Origin: Syntrophomonas sp. UBA5314
GTDB lineage: Bacteria; Bacillota; Syntrophomonadia; Syntrophomonadales; Syntrophomonadaceae
Assembly: GCA_002410325.1 (NCBI GenBank)
Contig: DHRK01000068.1
Span: 46,968-64,093 of the forward strand
Reading direction: 5' to 3'
DNA: 17,126 nucleotides
Every line of letters starts with the position of its first letter. Within the stretch, counting starts at the first letter, position 1. The position numbers were made by a program, and so were the translations under genes. Below the pieces are notes generated by a model. The model made no database searches and was not told where the DNA came from. It worked only from the letters and a program-made list of their open reading frames with translations. Below, one piece after another: positions 1 through 7,543 of this stretch.

Positions 1-2
1 AT

Positions 3-89
3 ACTGGACGTATTGCGATTGACGACAACAAAGTCCTGCGGAAATTTGGCCGGCGGGGAATTAAAGTTTTAGGTGTTACAGACTACTAG
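3..89 (+). CDS. 3' end of an unidentified upstream gene (5' truncated by window)
   Basis: The reading frame starting at base 3 is open for 28 codons and ends at TAG (87-89). The visible tail reads like real protein (it includes TGRIAIDDNKVLRKFG and ends VTDY) and stops 70 bases before the next gene, which runs in the same direction and has a good ribosome-binding site. The other two frames hit stops at once or give low-complexity peptides. I do not recognise the family. The two genes may form an operon. Confidence 0.5.
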   Translation, partial: TGRIAIDDNKVLRKFGRRGIKVLGVTDY

Positions 90-159
90 CCCACCTGTCA
101 AATTAGACATATCTAACTCCGGATTATATTCTTCCATTGGAAGGGAGGTGACTTTAAGA

Positions 160-1056
160 ATGGCAAAAAAGATACTTATCATACTGGGAGTTCTCATTCT
201 GATCCTGGTTCTGGCTCTGGGTTACCTGGGCTTCCTCCCCTGGTTGTCAAGTGTTTTTGGATCGGATCGCCCGCGTGATCTGGGTGTAAGGCCTATGCCG
301 CAGGACCTGGACAGCGCCATGACCAAACTGGCGATTCAGGCAATGCCCCCGGTGGTGGATGACAATGCCCGCCAGCAGTTGATTGCTGACGCAGCCAAGA
401 AGCGTCCGAAATTAAAGGTGCCCAGCAAAACGGAACAACCCCAACCGACCCCCGGGCCGACCAAACCCAGCGGACCGGTAACCAGCGGTACTTTCATTCA
501 GGTTCTGGTAACCACCTGGCAGCCGCAAAACGTGGACGTAGTCCTGACTTCCGCCGAAATAACCGGCCTATTGCAAACCGGCAGCTGGAAGAGCTGGCCC
601 ATAAGCAATGCCCAGATACTGATCAATACGGACGGCAGCGCTGAAATGGTAGGACTCATTTCCGTCAACCGGCTCTATATTTTCGCCGGTATGACCGGTA
701 TTCCTACCTCCATGATCGACGACTTCTTTGACTACGTTAAGTTTAAGCATGACTTCCCCTTCTATATTAAGTCCAGGGGACAGATTGACAACAATAAGGT
801 GCAGATGGTTCTGGAAAAGGTCGAGGTCGGCCGATTATCGATTCCGGCTTCCGTTTTGAACCAGTACCAGGGTGAAATCACCGGCTTCGTTCAGTCCTAT
901 CTGGTACAGGGCGGTATAGCCAAGCAGAAGAAATTCAATGTCAAGAGCATGAAGGCGGAAAATGGCAAGCTGCGATTTGTGGGAACTATCCCCAACGCTT
1001 CTCCGCACTGGACCTACCAGGATCTGCAAAAGGTGCTGAGCGAACAAAACCAATAA
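160..1056 (+). CDS. membrane-anchored protein of unknown function (possible LmeA/YpmS-like lipid-binding fold)
   Basis: Start chosen at ATG 160, because GGGAGGTG (143-150) lies about 10 bases upstream; an in-frame GTG at 73 has no such site and would overlap the preceding gene's end. The 298-residue product opens with MAKK and one long hydrophobic stretch (residues about 5-30, rich in I, L and V), an uncleaved signal anchor or signal peptide. A Pro/Lys-rich linker follows (about 85-115, with repeated TP/KP), then a region with alternating hydrophobic residues that looks beta-rich (LTSAEITGLL, PISNAQILIN, VNRLYIFAG). That pattern recalls extracytoplasmic LmeA or YpmS-type proteins, but this is resemblance only. 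It probably faces the outside of the cell. It belongs to the host backbone, not to the island, and is followed by a strong hairpin. Confidence 0.8.
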   Translation: MAKKILIILGVLILILVLALGYLGFLPWLSSVFGSDRPRDLGVRPMPQDLDSAMTKLAIQAMPPVVDDNARQQLIADAAKKRPKLKVPSKTEQPQPTPGPTKPSGPVTSGTFIQVLVTTWQPQNVDVVLTSAEITGLLQTGSWKSWPISNAQILINTDGSAEMVGLISVNRLYIFAGMTGIPTSMIDDFFDYVKFKHDFPFYIKSRGQIDNNKVQMVLEKVEVGRLSIPASVLNQYQGEITGFVQSYLVQGGIAKQKKFNVKSMKAENGKLRFVGTIPNASPHWTYQDLQKVLSEQNQ

Positions 1057-1064
1057 AATATTGA

Positions 1065-1089
1065 GCCGAGCAGGGATTCCCTGCTCGGC
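1065..1089 (+). terminator. strong hairpin after the anchored-protein gene, without a T-run
   Basis: GCCGAGCAGGG (1065-1075) and CCCTGCTCGGC (1079-1089) form a perfect 11-bp stem with loop ATT, nine bases after the stop codon at 1056. No T-run follows, so it is not a textbook intrinsic terminator. It could still end or stabilise the transcript, and it insulates the tRNA promoter that begins four bases later. Confidence 0.55.
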
Positions 1090-1092
1090 CAG

Positions 1093-1121
1093 TTGACTAC
1101 CGGGTGAGGATGTTATAAAAT
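1093..1121 (+). promoter_or_regulatory. sigma-A-type promoter of the tRNA-Gly gene
   Basis: TTGACT (1093-1098) and TAAAAT (1116-1121) are separated by exactly 17 bases. The -10 box ends 19 bases before the first base of the mature tRNA, leaving a short 5' leader, which is normal for a tRNA gene. The match to the TTGACA/TATAAT consensus is good (5 of 6 bases at each box). Confidence 0.7.
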
Positions 1122-1140
1122 ATCCCATACACCAGTTGAT

Positions 1141-1215
1141 GCGGGAGTAGCTCAGTGGTAGAGCACCGGCTTCCCAAGCCGGGTGTCGAGGGTTCGAACC
1201 CCTTTTCCCGCTCCA
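1141..1215 (+). tRNA. tRNA-Gly (anticodon CCC), 3' CCA encoded
   Basis: A full cloverleaf can be drawn. The acceptor stem pairs GCGGGAG with TTCCCGC (one G-T pair). The D arm is GCTC/GAGC, the anticodon stem CCGGC/GCCGG with loop TTCCCAA (anticodon CCC), and the T arm GAGGG-TTCGAAC-CCCTT. A discriminator T and an encoded CCA end at 1215. CCC reads GGG glycine codons. The tyrosine integrase 115 bases downstream in the same orientation makes this tRNA 3' end the likely chromosomal attachment site. No second copy of the T-arm/acceptor 3' sequence is visible in the window. Confidence 0.95.
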
Positions 1216-1244
1216 AACGCCTATATTACGGGTTTCGAGAGTGC

Positions 1245-1290
1245 GCCGGTGCTCTACTACAGAGCTTCTCCCGCATTCGGGACACCCGGC
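1245..1290 (-). repeat. inverted, rearranged fragment of the tRNA-Gly gene
   Basis: Bases 1245-1274 match the reverse complement of tRNA positions 1-30 (acceptor 5' strand, D arm, anticodon 5' stem) at 27 of 30 positions. Bases 1281-1290 (GACACCCGGC) match the reverse complement of tRNA 1178-1187 at 10 of 10. The two pieces are in swapped order relative to a simple inverted copy, separated by ATTCGG. Read on the minus strand, the order is 3' anticodon stem/variable region, then 5' half, as in a circularly permuted tRNA lacking its T arm. It sits between the tRNA and its terminator, so it would be in the tRNA precursor, where it could pair with the tRNA's own 5' half. Confidence 0.75.
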
Positions 1291-1293
1291 CTA

Positions 1294-1329
1294 CCCTTCT
1301 TAACTGAAGTCAGTTAAGGAGGGTTTTTT
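1294..1329 (+). terminator. intrinsic terminator of the tRNA transcript; its 3' arm contains the integrase ribosome-binding site
   Basis: Bases 1294-1307 and 1310-1323 form a 14-bp stem (one T-G pair, 2-base loop) followed by TTTTTT (1324-1329). The 3' arm ends AAGGAGGG (1316-1323 region), which is also the Shine-Dalgarno sequence of the integrase starting at ATG 1331. One structure could therefore end tRNA transcription and, in any read-through transcript, hide the integrase start site. Confidence 0.85.
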
Positions 1330-1330
1330 G

Positions 1331-2290
1331 ATGCCTAAAGCAGTAAGAAAGCTAAGTATTAAACCAGTTGTCAGCGCAAAACTGTCAGAGACAATTCAGC
1401 AATTCATCTCCTTTAAGGAAGCTCAAGGGATGTCTGAGCGTACCCTATCAGATTACACTAACAACCTTTCAAAGTTCCTACTATCCAGCGAGCAGGATAG
1501 TATGGAGATGGACTCCTTAGAAGCCACTTTATTGTCATACCTAAAGCAATACAAAGACAAGTCGCCAGTCACCTATAACCTCCGATATAAGAATCTACAT
1601 TGTTTCTTAGCATGGACTGTTGAGAGAGACATATTGAAGGCAAATCCCCTTAAGCGGCTTGGGCTCAAGGCCAGGAAAGAAGAGGGGAAGATCAGGCATC
1701 ATGAGCCTGACACCATCCAAAAGCTATTAAAGGTAATAGACACCGCCACCTATACTGGGTTGCGGGATTATTCCCTGATCCTGTTGACTCTAGATACAGG
1801 CATCAGGCCATCTGAAGCATTTGGTCTTAAGATAGACGACTTTGATAGCGCATATAAGAAAATCCAGGTTAGGAGTGAGGTTGCCAAGACAAGGACAACA
1901 AGAGAATTGCCACTATCAACACCTGTGGTAGAACTCATTAAAAAGCTGATATCTGTACGGTTTGAACAGTTTGGGGACCTGCTTTTTATAAGCTGTGATG
2001 GATTTCCGCTCAACAGAAACAGCTGGAACAGGCGACTGACTAACTACTGCAAGGAGGCAGGTTGTCCTCAGGTAGCCCCCTATGATTTGCGACACACATT
2101 TGCCATAATGTTCCTGCGAAATGGAGGGAACGTATTTGCCCTACAGAAGATTATGGGTCATGCTGATCTTGAGATGACAAAGAGGTATGTAGTTCTGTCA
2201 GAAAGTGATATTGAGAAGCAACATACGGCAGCTTCTCCGGTGAACAACTTTATAAAGAGATCAAGCCGAGTTAAAAGGCTACTTAAGTAA
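1331..2290 (+). CDS. int: tyrosine recombinase / integrase (phage-integrase family)
   Basis: 319 residues, start ATG 1331 with AGGAGGG seven bases upstream; a TTG three bases earlier is less likely. The N-terminal SAM-like DNA-binding domain spans about residues 15-105 and the catalytic domain about 125-300. Visible catalytic set: Arg159 (TGIRPSEA), Lys186 in a beta-hairpin (AKTRTTREL), Arg254 with His255 (YDLRHTFA), His277 (MGHADLEMT) and nucleophile Tyr286. The first His of the usual HxxR motif is Tyr251, a variant I believe occurs in the family. It would integrate or excise DNA by strand exchange at an attachment site, most likely the neighbouring tRNA-Gly 3' end. Expression is probably held down by the hairpin over its ribosome-binding site. 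It converges with the long minus-strand gene set to its right and appears intact. Confidence 0.93.
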   Translation: MPKAVRKLSIKPVVSAKLSETIQQFISFKEAQGMSERTLSDYTNNLSKFLLSSEQDSMEMDSLEATLLSYLKQYKDKSPVTYNLRYKNLHCFLAWTVERDILKANPLKRLGLKARKEEGKIRHHEPDTIQKLLKVIDTATYTGLRDYSLILLTLDTGIRPSEAFGLKIDDFDSAYKKIQVRSEVAKTRTTRELPLSTPVVELIKKLISVRFEQFGDLLFISCDGFPLNRNSWNRRLTNYCKEAGCPQVAPYDLRHTFAIMFLRNGGNVFALQKIMGHADLEMTKRYVVLSESDIEKQHTAASPVNNFIKRSSRVKRLLK

Positions 2291-2339
2291 GCTACATTTG
2301 CAAGGGAATTTATGAACAATGTCCTGATTAGACAGCTAA

Positions 2340-2360
2340 GGGGGCGCATATTACGCCCCT
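2340..2360. terminator. GC hairpin between the convergent integrase and res genes
   Basis: GGGGCG (2341-2346) pairs with CGCCCC (2354-2359), plus a flanking G-T pair, around loop CATATTA. It lies between the end of the integrase gene (2290) and the end of the res gene (2451), where a bidirectional terminator would be expected, but neither side has a T-run. It may be a weak terminator or a 3'-end stabiliser. Confidence 0.4.
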
Positions 2361-2392
2361 AATCTACGGAATACGATCGGGAAAGATTTGAA

Positions 2393-2435
2393 GGGGTGCA
2401 AAGCAATCTATATATATTAAACGATAATGCACCCC
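2393..2435. repeat. left copy of the GGGTGCA-N27-TGCACCC dyad
   Basis: GGGGTGCA (2393-2400) and TGCACCCC (2428-2435) form an 8-bp inverted repeat with a 27-base AT-rich spacer, 15 bases beyond the res stop codon. A second copy with the same arms and the same 27-base spacer lies at 14679-14719. Positions 2417-2434 here match 14702-14719 at 16 of 18 bases, in the same orientation. The two copies enclose the RM operon, hsdM remnant and large helicase. It could also act as a hairpin after res, although no T-run follows. Confidence 0.8.
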
Positions 2436-2450
2436 AGGCAGCCTGAATCA

Positions 2451-5400
2451 TTATCCCTGTACCAGTTCCCATAGCTTCTCATAGCTGTCAACTACATCAT
2501 ATTTGACATTCTCGCCGCTAATGGCACGGAAATGCTCGCGAGCGCAGTGAGCTTTGGCTTCCTCAATCTTACGAAGTTCCATTGTGGACATATCGCCCTT
2601 CGTTTCAGCAACAAAGTAGATGTGTTTCACCTTACCTTCGTAGAACGCAATTGCCCAGTCGGGGTTGTACTTACCGACAGGAGTGCTGATATAAAAGCCC
2701 TTTGGCAGTTTGACATAGACCTCGACCTCTTGGCTATGTGCTTCCAGCTCTGCAGCAAAGTCGCGCTCGTTTGTTGAGTCATAAATGACATAGTCGTACA
2801 AATGCCGTTTGGCTTCTATAGCGTTTACGCCCAAGGCTCCTTTTTTGAGGTCGGGTTCAGTGAAAATCTCCGTACCGAACACGGATGCTAGCTTGTCGTA
2901 GGTGATATGCTCGATAATTGCCGTGGCTTTCTGCTCGTTGATAATGTTGGCGGCTCGGATAATGAATTCTTCTGGGTTATCGGCGAACTGGCTAAACACT
3001 GCTTTTTCAATGCCGACCAGTATCGCAGCTACGGCTTTCCGGGTCAGCCCTGTTTCGGCTACGATTTTGCCCACGAGGTCGTAGCGAACCGAACTGCTCG
3101 CTTTCATCTTCGTGTAGGACGACGCTTCCTCACGCACCATATCGGCGCGGACAAATGCCTCGCCTGCTTGTAGTTGAGCTTTGGACTCGATTGTCTTTGC
3201 CTGTTCGCCTTTCTCCACCTTGAAATAAATCTTTGATACGCGCAGCCTGGCATTCAGTTTCGCGATAGCCTTTTTGACAAGTTCATCCTCATCAAAGCCG
3301 ACGACGTAGTAGCTTCTGCGGTTGATGCGCGACCAGAGTTCTTGGAACGCGCGGCTGTTCATCTTATCTTTGTCAAGCGTGACTTCTACGTTGTTCTTAC
3401 GGGCGTTCTCTGGCTTGTTGGCATTCGGATCGTAGACGGAATCAAGCACAGCGATAACATCTGTTGCACGGCCGGCGGCTTCAACCGGCACTTCAAGCGT
3501 ACCGTTCTTTTTTGCTTCATAGTATTTTTCTGTCAGTTCACCGCGCTTGACGTAGCCGTTTTCAATCAGGCTCTCATAAATTGCAAGGGCAGTATCCTCG
3601 CCGAATTTCTCAATAAACAAATTCGCCTCCACCTTGCGAGGACGATCGGCGACTGCTTCGGCAATTTCACTCTGCAAGCGCTTGGCAAAACTGTCATAGC
3701 TTTCGTTGGCGATAACAGTCAGCACATTGATATTATGTATTTCCTCGCGAGAGAGGACGTTCTCGTCCATACGCTCGCCACTCTGGTTGACGGCAAGGCG
3801 TAAGCCGCGACCGACTTCCTGGCGCTTGCGGACATCGCTACCGCTCTGTTTCAGCGTGCAGATCTGAAATACGTTGGGATTATCCCAGCCCTCGCGGAGA
3901 GCGGAATGGCTGAAGATAAACCGCACAGGCTCGCGGCGGTCAAGCAGGCGCTCCTTGTGCTTCATTATCAGATCGTAAGCATCAGCATCATCGGAGGTAC
4001 GTTCCTTCTTGTCGCCGAGTTTGCTGTCAATCATTCGACCGCTTTTCTTGTCTATAGAGAAGTATCCGTCGTGTGTCCGCTCGGCAGGTATGCCCTCAAG
4101 GTATTTCAGATAGTCCTCGGAATCTTCAAGCGAAAGCTGCATACTGCCAATAATGGCGTTATATTCTTCCTCGAAAATCTGCGCATAAATACCGCCCGTT
4201 GGGTTGCCGTGCGCGTCGTACTGTTTATACTTCGCCACCTCGTCAATAAAGAACAAGGACAGAACTTTTATGCCCTTTGCAAACAACTGTCGCTCCCGTT
4301 CGATGTGGGAGAGGATAGTTTCCCGTATCTGAATGCGGCGCAGCTGCTCTTCACTGACCGAACCGATAACATCGCCGGCGAACAGCTTCTTGCCATTGGT
4401 AAATTCAACAGATGAATCACGCCCGTCAATCCGCAGGACTGTGTAGCCGTCCTTGTACTCGGCGAGTTCGCCGGAGTTATCGAAGAGGCTATAGCCCTCA
4501 GTAACAACCCTCGTTTTTGGACTGAATCCTGTTTTATTTTTAATGTCAAACTCGATTGTCGCCGTCGGGTTGCCTTTAGAGAGGTTAATGCTCTGCACAT
4601 ACACATACCCCTCGGTGGCGGTACTGCCAGAAACCGATATGCCCTTGACGGCAATCTTCTTAACAAGCTTCTTGTTGTAAGCTTCGAGCGCGTCAAGGCG
4701 GTAAATCATATTATATACGCTATCCGCGCGATGGGTCGCCGAATAGCGGAGTGTAACCAGCGGAGCAAATTCTTTCAACCTCTCTTTGGTAGCCGCGCCC
4801 TCGACCGACTGTGGCTCGTCGATTATCAGAATCGGGTTCGTCTTCGCCAAGATGTCAATGGGGCGGCGGGAGCGGAATTCGTCCAACTTCATATATATAC
4901 GCCGCGCATCCTTGCCTCTGGCGTTGAACGCTTGGCTATTGATGATCATCGCGTTTATAGCGCTATCGGAGGCGAAGCGGTCAATCTCGGTAAGCTGCGC
5001 CGAATTGTAGATGAAGTAACGGATTTTCTTGCCATAATCTTCGGCAAAATGCTCTTCGGTCATTTGGAACGATTTATATACGCCCTCGCGGATGGCCACG
5101 CTTGGCACGACAATGATAAATTTGCTCCATCCGTACCGCTTATTGAGTTCATACATCGTCTTAATATAGGTGTAAGTCTTACCTACGCCAGTCTCCATCT
5201 CTACGGTCAGGTTATAGCGTCCATCAAGGGCGTCGGACAGCATGATTTGCCCAGATCGTTGAATTGTACGAATATGCTCCAGAACCTTGTCATCGCTGAT
5301 AACCACGGGCGCGTTGTTAAAGCCCGAGAAGTTTCGGGCATCGTAAAGCCCCATTTGCCCAAAGCCGGGGTCTATCATATAGGTCGGCGCGTGGAACGGC

Positions 5401-5477
5401 TGACCTGAGAACACGTCGCAAACGGCAGTCGCTGCATCCGATTGGAACTTTTGGTGCCGGAATTGTAGCTTCATCAT
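2451..5477 (-). CDS. res: type III restriction-type Res subunit (DEAD/DEAH helicase with C-terminal PD-(D/E)XK nuclease)
   Basis: 1008 residues. Walker A is ETGVGKT (95-101) and Walker B is DEPQ (220-223), a normal Res variant of DEAH. The helicase C domain carries SHSALREGWDNPNVFQ and a motif VI-like QEVGRGLRL. The C-terminal nuclease site is intact: Asp940 (YNPDWAI), then Glu958-Thr-Lys960 (FVAETKGD). In type III systems Res forms a complex with Mod, uses ATP to move along DNA and cuts unmodified DNA. Length is as expected for the family. The start is one of two adjacent ATGs (5477 or 5474); GGGGG sits four bases before the first and seven before the second, so the second may be used. It begins only 8 bases after mod ends and is the last gene of the operon. 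Nothing appears truncated. Confidence 0.93.
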   Translation of the reverse strand: MMKLQFRHQKFQSDAATAVCDVFSGQPFHAPTYMIDPGFGQMGLYDARNFSGFNNAPVVISDDKVLEHIRTIQRSGQIMLSDALDGRYNLTVEMETGVGKTYTYIKTMYELNKRYGWSKFIIVVPSVAIREGVYKSFQMTEEHFAEDYGKKIRYFIYNSAQLTEIDRFASDSAINAMIINSQAFNARGKDARRIYMKLDEFRSRRPIDILAKTNPILIIDEPQSVEGAATKERLKEFAPLVTLRYSATHRADSVYNMIYRLDALEAYNKKLVKKIAVKGISVSGSTATEGYVYVQSINLSKGNPTATIEFDIKNKTGFSPKTRVVTEGYSLFDNSGELAEYKDGYTVLRIDGRDSSVEFTNGKKLFAGDVIGSVSEEQLRRIQIRETILSHIERERQLFAKGIKVLSLFFIDEVAKYKQYDAHGNPTGGIYAQIFEEEYNAIIGSMQLSLEDSEDYLKYLEGIPAERTHDGYFSIDKKSGRMIDSKLGDKKERTSDDADAYDLIMKHKERLLDRREPVRFIFSHSALREGWDNPNVFQICTLKQSGSDVRKRQEVGRGLRLAVNQSGERMDENVLSREEIHNINVLTVIANESYDSFAKRLQSEIAEAVADRPRKVEANLFIEKFGEDTALAIYESLIENGYVKRGELTEKYYEAKKNGTLEVPVEAAGRATDVIAVLDSVYDPNANKPENARKNNVEVTLDKDKMNSRAFQELWSRINRRSYYVVGFDEDELVKKAIAKLNARLRVSKIYFKVEKGEQAKTIESKAQLQAGEAFVRADMVREEASSYTKMKASSSVRYDLVGKIVAETGLTRKAVAAILVGIEKAVFSQFADNPEEFIIRAANIINEQKATAIIEHITYDKLASVFGTEIFTEPDLKKGALGVNAIEAKRHLYDYVIYDSTNERDFAAELEAHSQEVEVYVKLPKGFYISTPVGKYNPDWAIAFYEGKVKHIYFVAETKGDMSTMELRKIEEAKAHCAREHFRAISGENVKYDVVDSYEKLWELVQG

Positions 5478-5485
5478 CGCACCCC

Positions 5486-7477
5486 CTATATCACTCTGAC
5501 CGTGGTATTAGGCGCGAGGAGTTTGAAAATCTCGAATACGTTTATTTTCTCTGGCGAACTGGTAAAGCCGTTGTCACGGAACACGGCACGGAGTGGCTTG
5601 CGGCTTGCAATCTCGCGGATTGCCGTTTCGCTGATTTTCTCCTCAAAGCAAGCTATCAGGTCGCCGCCGTTATAGGTGTGGACGGTGAAGCCGTCTATCC
5701 TCTCGTGATAGTGCGGCATAGATAGCGGCAAGCCCCAGTCGAGCAGGCAGCCGAAGAGCAAGTCCATGTCATTTCGATCTTCCTTTATGTTTGATTGCAT
5801 CATCAGAATCATATCCTGCGTGTAGTCGCCCGCCGCATAGTAAACCTCGTTCATGTTCGTGTCATCGAGTTTTAGGACTCGGAATCCGATGTCAAGCCCC
5901 TGCGCAGTTAAGCCCGCCTCGGCTTTGATTTTGTCCCCGGCGCGGCGTATACGCTCCTTGCCAAGTTCGCAGATTGTATGTGCCTTGCCAATTGAGTCTA
6001 AAAAGCGGATTGCGGCTTTAATTGATTCTTTTGTCTTGGCATCACTACTTCTCGCAAGCGCTTCATCAAGATCTTCAGGTAACTGAACCATTATGTGTTT
6101 GCGCGCACCACCATCGTCTGCGTTTAATTGCATAACTGCATGAGCGGTTGTTGCTGAACCGGAGAAAAAGTCCATCACCAATGCTGTTTTGTCGTTTTTA
6201 CATGCGGCTTTAACGCAGTCATAAACAGCATGCAGGCTTTTAGGGAAAGTGAAGGAGGCTCCCCCAAACAGCTTATCAAGCAACTTTGTGCCGTACTCAC
6301 TTGAATCGTATCTTGCATTTGCCCACACACTTCGCATGGTTCCTTCATCTTTGTTAAAGATGATTTGAATGCTTTTTCTACCCATTTTGGGTTCGAGTTT
6401 CTCGAATATAGCATCCACACTCTGCCTTGCATAACGCCACTTTTTTTCATCACCGCTATCAGTCATTGGCCATATCTCAACAGTTCCATCGGGGAGATCA
6501 ATATTTGCCGAAGCGGGGTGATAGTCATCGCTTGGAACATCACCAATCTTGACTATCTTTCCGCCTTTCACATAAAAAGGGTAGAAACAAGCACGTGCAT
6601 CTGTCCTATCGGATTCAGTGCCACTATCGCGTAACGTACGGGAATCAACTTCATCTTTCGGAAAATCAGCCAGATACTTTTTCCCATCAGCTGGATAGAC
6701 AAAAATCAGATACTCGTTGACGTAGGAAAAATTGATGCCTTGTTGTCCACGCGGATTGTGAACAACCGAAACATAGGAGTGCTCGAAGGCAGACTCAACG
6801 AATAACTCCTTGATTATCAACGATAGTGCCGCAAATTCATTTTCGTCTATGGCAACAACAAGAACTCCGTCTCTTGATAGCAGATTTCGTGCTACCATAA
6901 GCCGTGAGTACATTGTAGTGAGCCAAGCAGAATGAAAACGAGCATAAGTCCTCGGATTAGCAACAAGGCGAGCGCCTTCTTCATCTATTTCACCTGATTC
7001 TTCAAGATAATCGTCTGTATCAACCGAAAAATCATTACGGTAGATGTAGTTTTTTCCCGTATTATAGGGCGGATCGATGTATATCATTTTGACCTTGCCG
7101 GGGTAGCTCTCCCGCAAGAGCTTTAGTACGTCAAGGTTGTCGCCCTCGATATAGAGATTTTTCGTAGTGTCCCAATCTTTGCTCCCACTGCTGCAGTAAG
7201 GCTTTCCTGTGCTGTCTGAACCTGACGGGGTTATTTCATCTTCTACCACAGGACGAAGAGTTTTGCGTATGGGGAGACCCGCCTCGGCAATCGAGGCACG
7301 TTTCCCCACCCAAGTGAACTCGCAGGCTTCGTCTCCGAATATTTCCTCACCTACATACGAACGCAGCAGGTCAACATTTACTTTGCTTTCCGCAACCACG
7401 CCAGGGAAGAGCTCGGCAAGCTTTGCCATGTTTTCGGCAGTCAGGTTAGGAGTCTCGAATTTCATTTTATTAAGCAT
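5486..7477 (-). CDS. mod: type III-type DNA methyltransferase Mod (N6-adenine, beta class)
   Basis: 663 residues, start ATG 7477 with AGGAGG about 10 bases upstream. Catalytic motif IV DPPYNTG is at residues 135-141 and the AdoMet-binding motif I, DFFSGSATTAHA, at 436-447. The order IV before I, with a large target-recognition region between, defines the beta class, to which type III Mod proteins belong; DPPY indicates adenine-N6 methylation. It should recognise the target sequence, methylate one strand and direct Res. An N-terminal region of about 100 residues and a C-terminal region (about 530-663) lie outside the catalytic fold. DNA coding for the central recognition region (roughly 6100-7070) looks AT-richer than its flanks, suggesting exchange of the recognition domain. 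It lies between the DUF4391 gene and res in one operon. Confidence 0.93.
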   Translation of the reverse strand: MLNKMKFETPNLTAENMAKLAELFPGVVAESKVNVDLLRSYVGEEIFGDEACEFTWVGKRASIAEAGLPIRKTLRPVVEDEITPSGSDSTGKPYCSSGSKDWDTTKNLYIEGDNLDVLKLLRESYPGKVKMIYIDPPYNTGKNYIYRNDFSVDTDDYLEESGEIDEEGARLVANPRTYARFHSAWLTTMYSRLMVARNLLSRDGVLVVAIDENEFAALSLIIKELFVESAFEHSYVSVVHNPRGQQGINFSYVNEYLIFVYPADGKKYLADFPKDEVDSRTLRDSGTESDRTDARACFYPFYVKGGKIVKIGDVPSDDYHPASANIDLPDGTVEIWPMTDSGDEKKWRYARQSVDAIFEKLEPKMGRKSIQIIFNKDEGTMRSVWANARYDSSEYGTKLLDKLFGGASFTFPKSLHAVYDCVKAACKNDKTALVMDFFSGSATTAHAVMQLNADDGGARKHIMVQLPEDLDEALARSSDAKTKESIKAAIRFLDSIGKAHTICELGKERIRRAGDKIKAEAGLTAQGLDIGFRVLKLDDTNMNEVYYAAGDYTQDMILMMQSNIKEDRNDMDLLFGCLLDWGLPLSMPHYHERIDGFTVHTYNGGDLIACFEEKISETAIREIASRKPLRAVFRDNGFTSSPEKINVFEIFKLLAPNTTVRVI

Positions 7478-7507
7478 GGGTTGTTTCCTCCTATTTTTTT
7501 GCGTTTC

Positions 7508-7543
7508 TTATACCACGATTATCTTTTCAAATTCGTGGTTCAT
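7508..7543 (-). other. 11-codon mini-ORF with a hairpin, coupled to the DUF4391 stop codon
   Basis: ATG at 7543 overlaps the TGA of the DUF4391 gene as ATGA, the classic re-initiation arrangement, and opens an 11-residue frame (MNHEFEKIIVV) ending at TAA 7508. Inside it ACCACGA and TCGTGGT (7512-7518 and 7533-7539) form a perfect 7-bp stem. A run of seven A's follows on the minus strand, then the AGGAGG of mod. Ribosomes re-initiating here would disrupt the hairpin just before mod. It may be a leader controlling Mod level or simply the scar of a lost small gene; the peptide itself may have no role. Confidence 0.4.

Noticed and set aside
73..159. Upstream GTG start for the membrane-anchored protein
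   Set aside because: It would overlap the previous gene and put 29 polar residues before the hydrophobic anchor. ATG 160 has a strong ribosome-binding site.
2393..2435. CRISPR array or tandem repeat
   Set aside because: Only two copies exist, 12 kb apart, with internal dyad symmetry and no repeat-spacer periodicity.
3906..4415. 169-codon plus-strand ORF antisense to res
   Set aside because: Same situation: shadow of res on the opposite strand, with no start signal.
4731..5408. 225-codon plus-strand ORF antisense to res
   Set aside because: It lies wholly inside res, which has clear helicase and nuclease motifs. No ribosome-binding site or recognisable domain was seen. Such antisense frames arise from codon bias.
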